Assembly: GCA_003116975.1 (NCBI GenBank)
Contig: BGKB01000280.1
Location: 1 to 49,214 of the forward strand
Reading direction: 5' to 3'
From: Aurantiochytrium sp. KH105
Taxonomy: Eukaryota; Sar; Bigyra; Thraustochytrida; Thraustochytriidae
DNA length: 49,214 nt
Position numbers and translations under genes: made by a program. Below the pieces are notes generated by a model. The model was not told the origin of the DNA. It saw only the letters and a program-made list of their open reading frames with translations, and searched no databases. Position 1 is the first letter of the stretch, and every line of letters begins with the position of its first letter. This document shows, piece after piece, positions 35,801 through 44,430 of this stretch.

Positions 35801-38800
35801 CAGAATCACTTTTCGGGAAGATGAAGCGGTCGAAATCATCGTCGGTGCTTCGCTGGAGCTGGCCGGGGAGGCTGTCGGTGAACCGGTGGGCTCCGTCGTG
35901 CGCGAGGACGTGAATGTTAGTCTTTTCATCCAAGATATCAACCTGGTCTTTGATCTGGTCAGTGCGGTGGACAGCTCGGTGGTGAGCAATTTGACGCTCT
36001 CACAATTTCTGCAGGTGGATGGCGATCAAGTCGTCTCGCTGAGCGATCACGTGATTGGGTGCTTATTGAGTGCAGTGTACCGCAATGGCTTGTTCTTGCA
36101 CAGCCTGGAGCTAACGCTGGGCACGCTTGCGGGCGTGAGTCTGACGTCGACCCAGGAAATTCTAAGCGAGGGCATGGAAAAGCTGCTGGATGCCGTGGTG
36201 GACATTACGACGTATTTCTACGCCGAGGTGACGACGAACGTCTTTCAAAACTGCGTGCGCGAGTACGTCAACTCGGCGCTCTTTGCGACACAGAGTCTCT
36301 TATCGTGCCCGCCGGCCAGCAGTATCGCGCCCCCGCCGCTCGAGGGCGACGATCGCATTCTGCGGCTGAGCACGTCGGAGCTGCTCAATGGCTTCCTTTC
36401 GTTTTGGTTTGATGTCGTGGTTCCCGAATCGTATTCATCGGTAAACGCGGCTATCAACGCGGCGCTGGACAACTTGGTCTTTTTTGACTCGACCCCTCGG
36501 GCATCAGGCGAAAGCGACTCGTTTTTCCAGGAGATCCCGCTCGTGTACAACGGAGTTCAGTATGGTATCGTCGAGGTCGGCCTCGAAGATATGACTGTGC
36601 GGCAGCTCGGGACATTCACGGACCTGCGTCCTTTGGTGCCCATGGACAGCGACGGCACGCCATTGTACGCATCGTCTCGCAGTGCATATGTTGATTCAAG
36701 GGCTAGCGCGACAGCGCCGTCGGCTGCGCAGATTCCGTACACAACGCGGACGAACATCATGGTCTCTGGACCTGTCGAGGTGAGCGCGAAGCTAACATTG
36801 AATGCGGACGGGCTCTTTCGTGACATTCCAAACATGGTGAATGAGCTTCAGGTGACGGTCGCCGTCTCCGACGTAACGATTGGTCTCGAGCTGGTACTCA
36901 TGGTCGATCTGGTCGATCTTCTGCAGGTGCAAGTCAAGTCATTTGAGACCCTTGAGCAGCTCCCGTGCGCGCTGGTCCCCATCAAGGGTCTGGAGCCATT
37001 GGATTTTAATTTGTCCGCGAGTGACCTTGGTCTGACCGTGGGATGTGCCGGCACGTGCGATTTTCCGCTCATCAACTATCTCGAAGATGGAAGGGTCTTT
37101 ACCAATACGAATGGCGACGAAATTAGCGAGCTGTTCAATACATTTATTGAATATGCCAATGGGTATTTGACGACGCAGGGCGCCCAGGAGCTGATTGACG
37201 CGGCATTGTCGAGGACCAGCGATGACTGCGCTTCTGTGGCCGCAGTTGCCGAAGATTTACTGACCTTTGGGGAGCTTGAAAAGGATGATGTGGCGACGCT
37301 CTTTGCCTACATTTTTCTCGGTGGCTGCGGCGTGGCCGCCATTGCCGCCGCCTGCCTCGTCCCGCTGCACAGACGTCGGGAGCGCGATCACAAGGCGCGC
37401 AAGCTGGCGGGCGTGGCGCCTGTGGATCGCGACGCAGAGCTTGCGGGCGAAATGGCTCTCTTGGAGCTGAGAACGAGCAGTCTCTTTCAGCACCCCGTCA
37501 CACCGCCGGTGGCGCGCTTTCTCGTACCCTTTGTGCAGATCATGAACGTGGTGGGCCTGGTGATTGCGATCGGGTTCTCGGACGCGGCCAATATTACGCT
37601 GTCGGCGACCTTGTTTGGCGCAACGACGCAAACGGTGGCGCTGGTTCCTTTCACTTTGTTCTCAACGATTAACGATACGTGGAACTCGGGCGCGTGGCCG
37701 GTGGCCCTGCTCATCACCGTGGCCTCGTGCATGTGGCCAATTGTAAAGAACTTGGTGCTCCTCTTTCTATGGTTTGCACCGACAACGATTGTAGGCGCAG
37801 AAAGGCGGCACACGGTCCTCGAGTATCTCGATATGCTGGGCAAGTGGTCGTTTTTGGATGTCTTTGTCATTGTGATCATGCTCGCGGCGCTGCGAAACTA
37901 CGTGGTAGGCGCGTATTGGACGAGTCTCTCATTTTTAGAGGACGAGGTCTTCATCACGGATATCAATGTGACGCCAGAAAATGGTCTTACGCTGCTTTGT
38001 TTCGTGGCAGCGCTCTCGCTGGTGATCAACCATGTTGTCATCTTCTTTAACAACAAAGTGCATGCTTCAAACCGAGAGAGTGAGGCTCGCGCGCATGGCA
38101 ACGAAGCGTTACTGCACAAGATTCCTGTGTTGGCCACACACAAGGTGCGCGTCATGTCGTACCGATTTGCGGGCACGACGGCCTCGGGCCAGCAACGCGT
38201 CGTTGCTCCACGAGCTGCACGAGCGCTGCTTGGCCTCTTGGGTATGGCTTTTCTCTTCATTATCGTAGGCATTACTCTTCCGCTCATCACCTTTGATCTG
38301 CGTGGCCTGTTGGGTCTCTTACTCGAGCTCGTTTCGGAAGGTTCGCCTCGTCTCGCTTCGCAGCTCAACCTCAAGACTTACTCTGTTCTGAGCATGGGCG
38401 CTGCGCTTGGGGAATCGCCAACGGACTCGACCTGGGAGGCGGTGGTCATTACCTTTTTCAAAATGCTGTATGCCATATCGGTCTATGTGGGTCCGCTGTT
38501 GCTCATCGTGCTACTCTTTGCGCTCATGGTGGTCCCGATGGATTTGGGCACTGGCCAAGGCCTCTTTTTCTGGACCAAGATCAACTCGTATTGGTCAGGA
38601 TTGGAGATCTATTTGGTGGCGATCATTTTGACGTTGCTGGAGCTCGGCATCGTGACGCAATTCATCACCGACTTTATCACTAATGACGTGTGCTCGCAGG
38701 CGAAAGCCGCGATCGAGCTTGCCGTTGCGGATCCAGACACGAACGGTGTATGCTTTACCATTTACTCGTATCTGGAACCAACGGCCGTGGTTCTCTTTCT

Positions 38801-39218
38801 TGGTCTTTTCTTTCAGCTTGTGGCCTTTTACATTGTGACGGTGATCGCCTCGGCAGCTTTGGCAGATCGCAATTATGCAGCGTACCGCAACGTGCACAAT
38901 GATGCGAAACCGAAGCCCATGAGCCGGCTGAATCGTTGGATCCTACGCCACTGCACGCAGTTCGAGTCAGCTGCTTTGCCTAGTAGAGGTACCTCTCGCA
39001 CTGCGCCTGACCAGGGCCCCTTCACTTTGCTCGACGACGAGAGCGCCTTCGTGGACCGTCCATCGGGGGGTGGCGTGTGCGGCGGTTTGTCGAAGTGGTG
39101 TTGTGATTTCGAAAAGGGCCAGCGCAGTGCTGATGCGCGCATTGCCGCGTGGCAAAAGCGATTCGAGGTCGCAGGTACCGTCGCTCAGAGCTCCGCCAGC
39201 GATGACATTCAAGTGTAA
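32586..39218 (+). CDS. Giant lipid-transfer candidate: repeat ectodomain + PqiA/LetA-like membrane domain
   Basis: 2210 residues. A signal peptide (~1-30, FCFLALVTTSSLLAGRANA) leads to a ~1530-residue luminal/extracellular part. This contains about five weakly similar modules, recognised by a short motif near residues 102, 400, 718, 1043 and 1331 (for example DITMSHLVQ, VQVVGLSTIS, LTIGNLTSLY, LRIVGFSRML, MTVRQLGTF). Two modules also share an LxxLPC/IPC(A/I)L segment (~811, ~1455). Alternating hydrophobic strands suggest a TULIP/BPI-like lipid-binding fold (inference). After a first TM (~1567-1588) and a basic linker, residues ~1640-2100 hold two PqiA-like halves. Half one includes LLITVASCMWPIVKNLVLLF and KWSFLDVFVIVIMLAALRNY; half two starts near LLGLLGMAFLFIIVG. 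The CxxC zinc ribbons of bacterial PqiA are absent. Bacterial PqiA/LetA energise or gate lipid movement through MCE-domain channels. Here the same membrane module is fused to its own ectodomain. The tail is cytosolic. Confidence 0.75.
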   Translation: MERRSTAMRAFCFLALVTTSSLLAGRANADFLADYLDDKTFGIEPGPCPGPTKNDDVCTGDWENLPPLAKEMEICLGDGICGKLGDLIESGVFTVWQLQCKNLEIADITMSHLVQDSDRLLSGSVSVEDIRMTCTGWIRIEDLKITLEGIGVIVTFEGEFTLDQSTLAEGISLDLGLEFRTDPSESLNEELPEELTIPYDQCLLEPNLGLELVSGSDGIEDLIVCLNTWCPVNFGLILGPGFTDIILALIIDVAEAVVSGIVCQLAEEAAVLGETGEPGPLGDALLQIKNQVDEWGLSEGQDVNLADLDASILATSPYTQVTQTELDNAIDFNASAAVEAVAVALNGWLGAPSDQPQYAPRPVVNELIDLVTDPAGSLAIDLVDLDAALEISIPLNVTNATVRLEYVQVVGLSTISTFEILDLGVEEPVDERLRRTFNNTLGIDEVSLQVRAYLQLERGDWVTESCQYPPPRNLCTSDASAFTFTFEVTVTDLFFETSVLAVVDPDQLSDLEVGQLIDVDFADEPFGAFSNALRCVSPAAYALNVTNLRASLGAIQNPKLIDFDGDGLSQLVTDAIELGTDLVKGALKTKFPGIANGPIRELVNEVLLEDVTLFGREAGTVCNPWRGPSGEGTYYVDFGGAAFSPVYALVNEGIGGDPIRDTDVDLNELLRTVLEYNEDTYPDFPLTSEGLDEGSWRLTDEYDSIGRFSAYATDDYLSFTDLTIGNLTSLYKLLLEESQVEGLNIGFGFGGAMEGGPVQPLSVAIQLRADVTTRDILEQAELKLVFNQMDFEMELTRFGISTDYLYGLTVTELQNIPCILAVLREFEFREAARMASAASISFEVSTLPSGSVGSNKVSEALQLLETEQPQERARALVNTLLDVGFNAVLESIEFVPQLQEVTSTLCAASDPLSDLLDNIPLSDFLPNVTAIVERCTGPILPLPSLQESENLVFPDEIPEEAINLQESATIELVRQGLGVLQGDTLAKVLTSLANSSGSALADLFELENPDDPEDGNATLALPLDFLGLELDFMDDFSPGFRASVNSLRIVGFSRMLQSFSLLEPVSSLITRNRITFREDEAVEIIVGASLELAGEAVGEPVGSVVREDVNVSLFIQDINLVFDLVSAVDSSVVSNLTLSQFLQVDGDQVVSLSDHVIGCLLSAVYRNGLFLHSLELTLGTLAGVSLTSTQEILSEGMEKLLDAVVDITTYFYAEVTTNVFQNCVREYVNSALFATQSLLSCPPASSIAPPPLEGDDRILRLSTSELLNGFLSFWFDVVVPESYSSVNAAINAALDNLVFFDSTPRASGESDSFFQEIPLVYNGVQYGIVEVGLEDMTVRQLGTFTDLRPLVPMDSDGTPLYASSRSAYVDSRASATAPSAAQIPYTTRTNIMVSGPVEVSAKLTLNADGLFRDIPNMVNELQVTVAVSDVTIGLELVLMVDLVDLLQVQVKSFETLEQLPCALVPIKGLEPLDFNLSASDLGLTVGCAGTCDFPLINYLEDGRVFTNTNGDEISELFNTFIEYANGYLTTQGAQELIDAALSRTSDDCASVAAVAEDLLTFGELEKDDVATLFAYIFLGGCGVAAIAAACLVPLHRRRERDHKARKLAGVAPVDRDAELAGEMALLELRTSSLFQHPVTPPVARFLVPFVQIMNVVGLVIAIGFSDAANITLSATLFGATTQTVALVPFTLFSTINDTWNSGAWPVALLITVASCMWPIVKNLVLLFLWFAPTTIVGAERRHTVLEYLDMLGKWSFLDVFVIVIMLAALRNYVVGAYWTSLSFLEDEVFITDINVTPENGLTLLCFVAALSLVINHVVIFFNNKVHASNRESEARAHGNEALLHKIPVLATHKVRVMSYRFAGTTASGQQRVVAPRAARALLGLLGMAFLFIIVGITLPLITFDLRGLLGLLLELVSEGSPRLASQLNLKTYSVLSMGAALGESPTDSTWEAVVITFFKMLYAISVYVGPLLLIVLLFALMVVPMDLGTGQGLFFWTKINSYWSGLEIYLVAIILTLLELGIVTQFITDFITNDVCSQAKAAIELAVADPDTNGVCFTIYSYLEPTAVVLFLGLFFQLVAFYIVTVIASAALADRNYAAYRNVHNDAKPKPMSRLNRWILRHCTQFESAALPSRGTSRTAPDQGPFTLLDDESAFVDRPSGGGVCGGLSKWCCDFEKGQRSADARIAAWQKRFEVAGTVAQSSASDDIQV

Positions 39219-40317
39219 CCGAATGGACCCCGGCCCCAGATGCAGGTTTCGTTCGGCCTGACGCTAATTTGTCAAAGACAGTTTATGTATGTGATGTTGT
39301 GTCTTCTTCCCTCGCGGAGCTAATCTCTGTCAGCTTGCAAACCTAGATGCTGTGGCAATGCTCGCTCGCTCGCTCACTCGCTCGAGCGGTTCTAGACCAA
39401 TCTAGGCCTATACACTCGTATGAACTTGCGAAGAAGGCGAAGGGGGGAGAACAAAGTAAAGGTTTTCACCTCTCGCGTTCGACGGGCTCTCGGACTCACG
39501 GTCTAACCTCGGGCCGACACTCCCCTCGGCCCGCGAAGGAGAAGGCGTGGGTCGATACGTCCACCTCTCGTGTTCGACGACGTCGCGCCGGCTTCGCTGG
39601 AGGAAATCGAGCGAGCCAGGAGACACCAACGCGTGCGCCGACACGTAGACACACAACGGTGCGCAGCCCGGCCCGAGTTGACTGAGAGTGAAGGTATAGG
39701 ACACCACCGGAGCGGAGAGAAGAGGAGCGGGTGCGAATGGCGCGCGCCTTCCGTCGTGAATTACACCATTGGAAGGCAAGTGTGAATGAAGGGAGGGACG
39801 CTTCTCCCATTGTCTTTCCCTTTCCAGCGCCAAGGCTCGAACTGCCGCCGGTGCAGGGAGCGCCGCGCGCGACGAAGGCGCGCGGGCGGAGGCGTCGCCG
39901 CACCGCGACTGCCACGCTCCCTCCGCCCTCTCCCCTCCCCTCTCGCTTTTGCGCGCGGCCGGCGCGCTGCAGATTCGGCGCCTGGCGCGGCGGCGAGATG
40001 GAGTAACAGTACGCACCTCGACGCACCCGGTACGTGTGTGCGCGCGCGCCGCCACTCGAAACACGTGCAAGCGAGTGCGCACCGCAGGGACAGCCCGCGC
40101 GCGCGGGCGCTGGACACCATCCACTTACAATGAGACAGCAGTGATGCTACCGCCAGCGTGCAGGTCTGTCTGTCTGCGTCCTGCCGCTTGCGCAGGCAGC
40201 AGACCCTCAACTCGCCGCCCTGGCTCCACCGGGCCTTGCAAGGTCGTCGTTGACAGCGTTGGCTTGACCGTAGGGAAGGCGAGTGCACGTCGTTTCTTGA
40301 GCGCGCGCACCAAGCCA
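39219..40317. promoter_or_regulatory. Intergenic region / leader of next membrane gene
   Basis: 1.1 kb without a convincing gene. It has (CTCG)n at 39361-39384 and a GC-rich stretch from 39830 to 40110 with CGCG runs. The next gene's frame is open from 39949, but the residues before 40318 are Arg/Ala/Pro-rich, so this is read as leader. It includes the promoter of the gene starting at 40318. Confidence 0.5.
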
Positions 40318-41661
40318 ATGGACCTTGCAAGTCTGCGCACGCAGCTAGTGGAGTTTTTCGTCAACATTTTGACGAACGTCAAGAGCTGGTATGAAGGGTC
40401 AAAGTCTCCAGAAGAGCACGATGCAGAGACGCGAGCTCACGACTCGGAGGGGGAAGACGTCTACGAGACTCGAGACCAAGAAGCTCAAGTATGTCCTGGC
40501 AATGACCGCGAATTTTTGCAACACATGTTGCGCGAATTTGTAAAACAAGAGGACAATGACTGGAATTTGCGAAACGGCGCGCTTGCCATCCGCGGGCTCG
40601 TGTGTTGTGCGCTTCTTGCGCTGTGTCTGCTCGCACTGGACTCCATCGACGATGAGGAACGTGAAGTGTTCTGGAATCTACGAAGAGATTCCTTTCGTTT
40701 CGTTTGCACTGGATTTGCTTGGGTACTGCTCGTTCCATATGCCATCGAAACTGCCGATCTCACCCGGATCATTCTTAATCGCGCATGGCAGCCAAGCTTG
40801 ATTGAAAACAGCAGTGACAACGGTACCAGCTCACACCTGTACGAGTCTTTCAAAAGAGAAAAGAAATGGCGAAAGTGGATCGCTTCAATCTTCATTGACA
40901 CGTTTGCGAAAAGGTTTGATGCTCTTCTCTGCCCACTCCTCGGAGGATTTGTTGACGTGTTATGGGACAGCGACGGCAACAACAACGAGTCCGAGGTAAA
41001 ACCACCTCCCTTATTCGACGCCGAGACCTCTGAACTGGCAATTGGAATCCTCAACTCTGAATCTATCATGACCAGGATCTTCCATACCTTCTTTATCATC
41101 GTTCGGGTTCCATTCGAAGCCATGGAAAGCCTGCTGTGCTTTTTGTATTTTCTGTACAAGTTCTCTAGCTGCAATTTCAAGTGTTGCTCCTGGTCAAGAC
41201 TTGGCGCGTGCGCTCTGCGATGCTGTCGAACTCGTGACAGAGAAGCTTTGCGCGACGATGTACGCATAGAAACGGCTCTGTGGTGGAGGCAATTTGTCGT
41301 CGTATGGTTTTTTGCAACGCCGGATGTGGCTCTAACAGCTAGTCTCTTCCCACTAGCCGCGTACCTCATGGCTGCTGCAAACAGTCCATCGGAAATGTTC
41401 GTCAATATTGTGGCGGTGCTCTTCTTTGCAGAGCTTGACAACGTGCTGGTCAAGATGCTCCTGTATCCGCGTAAAACAGTGGGTGAGATTGTCGAAGTCT
41501 ATGTGGATAGGCGTAACGACAAGAAAAATAATCCCGTCTTCAAGACTGGATTTTTCACGCACTACATTGATGGGCATTGGTGTCATTGCGCGGAGGTAAT
41601 GGATTGTAGGTGGTGTGCCTTCCAAAACAGAAACAATGCAAGTATATCAACATCGAACTAG
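40318..41661 (+). CDS. Multi-pass membrane protein, unrecognised
   Basis: From Met 40318 (MDLASLRTQLVEFF) the product has 447 residues. Upstream in-frame Mets at 39949 and 40144 would add low-complexity sequence. An acidic cytosolic segment (~30-75) precedes about five hydrophobic regions: GLVCCALLALCLLALDSI, FVCTGFAWVLLVPYAI, IFHTFFIIVRVPFEAMESLLCFLYFLY, WWRQFVVVWFFATPDVALTASLF and MFVNIVAVLFFAELDNVLVKML. Between the third and fourth lies a Cys cluster (CNFKCCSW...CALRCC), and near the end is another (HWCHCAEVMDCRWC). The gene converges on the tandem membrane-protein pair to its right with only ~108 bp between the ends. I do not recognise a family. A distant relation to that pair is conceivable (multi-pass, C-terminal Cys/His cluster) but unproven. 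Confidence 0.7.
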   Translation: MDLASLRTQLVEFFVNILTNVKSWYEGSKSPEEHDAETRAHDSEGEDVYETRDQEAQVCPGNDREFLQHMLREFVKQEDNDWNLRNGALAIRGLVCCALLALCLLALDSIDDEEREVFWNLRRDSFRFVCTGFAWVLLVPYAIETADLTRIILNRAWQPSLIENSSDNGTSSHLYESFKREKKWRKWIASIFIDTFAKRFDALLCPLLGGFVDVLWDSDGNNNESEVKPPPLFDAETSELAIGILNSESIMTRIFHTFFIIVRVPFEAMESLLCFLYFLYKFSSCNFKCCSWSRLGACALRCCRTRDREALRDDVRIETALWWRQFVVVWFFATPDVALTASLFPLAAYLMAAANSPSEMFVNIVAVLFFAELDNVLVKMLLYPRKTVGEIVEVYVDRRNDKKNNPVFKTGFFTHYIDGHWCHCAEVMDCRWCAFQNRNNASISTSN

Positions 41662-41769
41662 TAAAAATGGATTTATGATGACGCCGAGCTGCGCGTGCAA
41701 CCTCTTTTGCGTAATTTCGTCGATGTACGGGAAAGATAAACGGTTGGTGTAAAACTTGATCGTCTCATT
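41662..41769. other. Short convergent 3' spacer
   Basis: Only 108 bp separate the stop codons of the plus- and minus-strand membrane-protein genes. Their 3' UTRs probably overlap. Confidence 0.6.
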
Positions 41770-44430
41770 TCATGTTGTCTTCATTCCTTCCTTTTTCGTA
41801 CAGCGCGGCCAATGATGTGTCGCGTCGTCGTCATAATTCGACTCGTAATCATCATCACTTTCGATCGGATGTTCCGAATTCAGTAGTGCATCAATACGTT
41901 TTCTACTCTTGACCGGACCCATCTTTTCTAGTTCCTTGGCGTCTGGGACGAGGGGCGTGTCGTCGCCACAGGAAAGAAAGGGATTGGTATACGTCTTGAG
42001 ATGTGCATGATTGCCCCAGAGGTTTCGATGACGCCGATTCGCGCGAATGTCCATGCCAACAATGCCCATTTTTAAGATGCGCGGATTAATGCAGACGCAG
42101 TCATCACAGAGGTGATAGTTCGTGTCAATGTACTCTCCAAATCTCCAGCAGTGGTTACTCTCGCGCCCGGTGCGTGCAGGATGAAGACTTGCCCAGCGAT
42201 ACAGACGTGCGGTTGATCGTGTCCTGCATTTAACACGTTCGAGGCCCATCATATAGCCCACAATTTGGTGGAACTTCTGAACCAAAAGGAGGTAAAAGTC
42301 AACCGGGGCATAAAGATGGAGAATGGTTCGCACAGAAGCTCGTACCCAGTGCCAGCGTGGCAGCCCCGGAATCTTGACTTTCTGCCAGAGGAAATTGAAC
42401 GGAGAGACAAATTCTCGAAATATGGCCAAGCACAAGAGTAAAACGGCAACCGGCACGTCGAAGATGATTGTAAGGATCCCTCCAATGAGAGCAACGAATT
42501 GCTCGAAAAGAGCACAGAGGAAGAACAGCACCAATTTGAAGGGGTTCCGCGTAGGCAATTGTCCGTAAACGAGAATACTGACTGCCAATCTGGAACATGC
42601 AGGAGATGATAGAAAGTAGCACAGGTAACTACTTGGGGCGCCTGGGGCGCCCAAATCGATGCGCTTGGTCTTGAGCTCGTCGCCTTTCCCTGGTTTGTGC
42701 GGCGGGGCAATCTGAAACCTGTCCTTCATTAGCGTCGGGTTGAGCGAAAAGTGTAGGATTGGTCTGTACACGAAACACTGCTCGCGGACTGGACCGAGGT
42801 CCTCAATGCATTGACGAAAGTACGGGATGAAACATTTGTCGGGCGAGGAGGAATGTTTTTCCACATAGATATAGGGCTTCGGCCATTCTGTCGATGGATA
42901 CTCAGAAGGACTGAATGACGAGTAAATGCCAGAAAACGCTGATGGCATGAACATGATGCAGTTGACGAGAGCTGCAATGGCGATAATGAGGTCTTTGCCA
43001 TCAAGGGCACAGCAGTGATCTCCCCAAGGGTGAAAGAGAGGGAAAATGGGCGACTGGGTCTCGGCAGCGCAATCTACGGGTGTCCCGAAGAGAGTTTGAT
43101 GGCGGGGCACCACGCAATTGGTCTTTGTGGATGATGCATCGTCGTCCTCCAGAGGGAAGAAAAGGTGCGCAACCTCTGCAATCGAAGCAATGACGGTGAT
43201 CATGGTTGATTTCGTGGACATTTGGAAGTCAGAGCGATAGTACACTCGCATACTGAGTGACTCGTTTCCGTAGAAACGCGCAATTGCACCGAGCAGCAAA
43301 CCATTCGGGGGAACCCATTCAGCGGCAGCCACTCCGGCCGTGATGGCCGCAGCCAGGATGCTGATGACTGGCAGGTCGAGCATTGTCGAAAATGCCATCA
43401 TGGCTCCAATCACAGTGATGATCATTGCCGAAACAGCATCGCTCGGGTCATCGCTTCCCCGTTCACGAAACCAGGCGTCCCAATCCTTCTTGCCTTAACG
43501 ACTCATACCCCTTACCATGGCCTTTGTAATGCGCTTTGGCTTCCCTTCGCTGCCCCAATTCAGATAGAAGAAGACTTTAAGATATGCACTGGCAAATTCA
43601 GCAGCCTCAAGGGCCGCTTGCGGGCGCGCGGGGGGCGCAACCACTTTCGAGTTCTTAACCGATTGTTGGTCGAGCTCCCACACAACTGTTTCGTGTCTTG
43701 CTCGTTTGTTTTCTTTCTCTCTGTGATGAACGTGCATCTCCATGAGAAAAATTGGCATGTCGTCACCTTGATGATTCTTGGCGTAAATGAAGAGACTGAA
43801 GGAGGTGTCAGGCAGGATGTTGATCAGATTTGTTCTAAGCAACTCTTTCCACAAATAAAAGTCTTTCCAGCTTTCATCTTTACCGCTTTCTGGATCACTC
43901 TGATGTGAGACCATGCCGTTTTCTGTTCTTTTCTGGTTTAACCAGCATTGGAGGGAAGCCTTGGAGCGGGAGAGACAATCTTCTTCATGATCCTCTTGCC
44001 CATCAACTGCGACAGGCTTGCCTAGCATAGTCTCGACACCGCAATTGACGACCACAAGGGAATAGATCACTCCCTCGACTTCAGTTTTAGATTTGATCAG
44101 CTCGGGCTCGGCTTTGAATAAGTCTTTGATGAAACGCTGAGAAGTGTAGGGCCGCGATTCCTCCAAAAGACGTTTCTTGATCTCGAGACATTTCTTGATC
44201 TCGTCTTGGCCTAAGCCCTCGTGGATGTTGTCTGGGTTACGGAGGAGATTATTGATCGCCTCCTCGTTGAGGCGCCCGAGATTCTTCGGCCCCGGCCTAT
44301 TCTTCTCATTTTCCTGCAGGTCTGAAGACCCCGCGACCTGTCCAGCATCATGCTTGCCCCGCGCTCTAGTATCATCATCAGTCTTGTCGTTCCAAACAAA
44401 GAAGTACCCTTTATCCTGAGAAGTCTGCAT
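41770..44430 (-). pseudogene. Tandem paralogue of the 888-residue membrane protein, split by one in-frame TAA
   Basis: Reading from Met 44430 (MQTSQDKGYFFVWND), the frame stays open to a TAA at 43495-43497. It then continues in the same frame (GKKDWDAWFRERG...) to the stop at 41770. The total is 886 codon positions, nearly the length of the paralogue at 45693-48359. Both halves align closely with it, for example VRYY-type blocks RFYGNESLSMRVYYRSD and PVREQCFVYRPILHFS, and the C-terminal CDDCVCINPRILKMG and NPFLSCGDD. The stop replaces a Thr (ACG) in the paralogue, between MSR and GKKDWDAW. No other lesion is visible. Possibilities: a very young nonsense allele, stop readthrough, two separate proteins (soluble N-part, membrane C-part from Met 43425), or a sequence error. 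An intron using GTAAGG to CAAG (27 nt, in frame) would remove the stop but also residues conserved in the paralogue, so it is less likely. Confidence 0.75.

Noticed and set aside
43471..43510. 27-nt intron (GTAAGG...CAAG) that would remove the TAA in the left paralogue
   Set aside because: It is in frame, but it would delete residues (VxxMxR, GK) that are conserved in the intact paralogue, and 27 nt is shorter than the other intron candidate here; kept only as an alternative.
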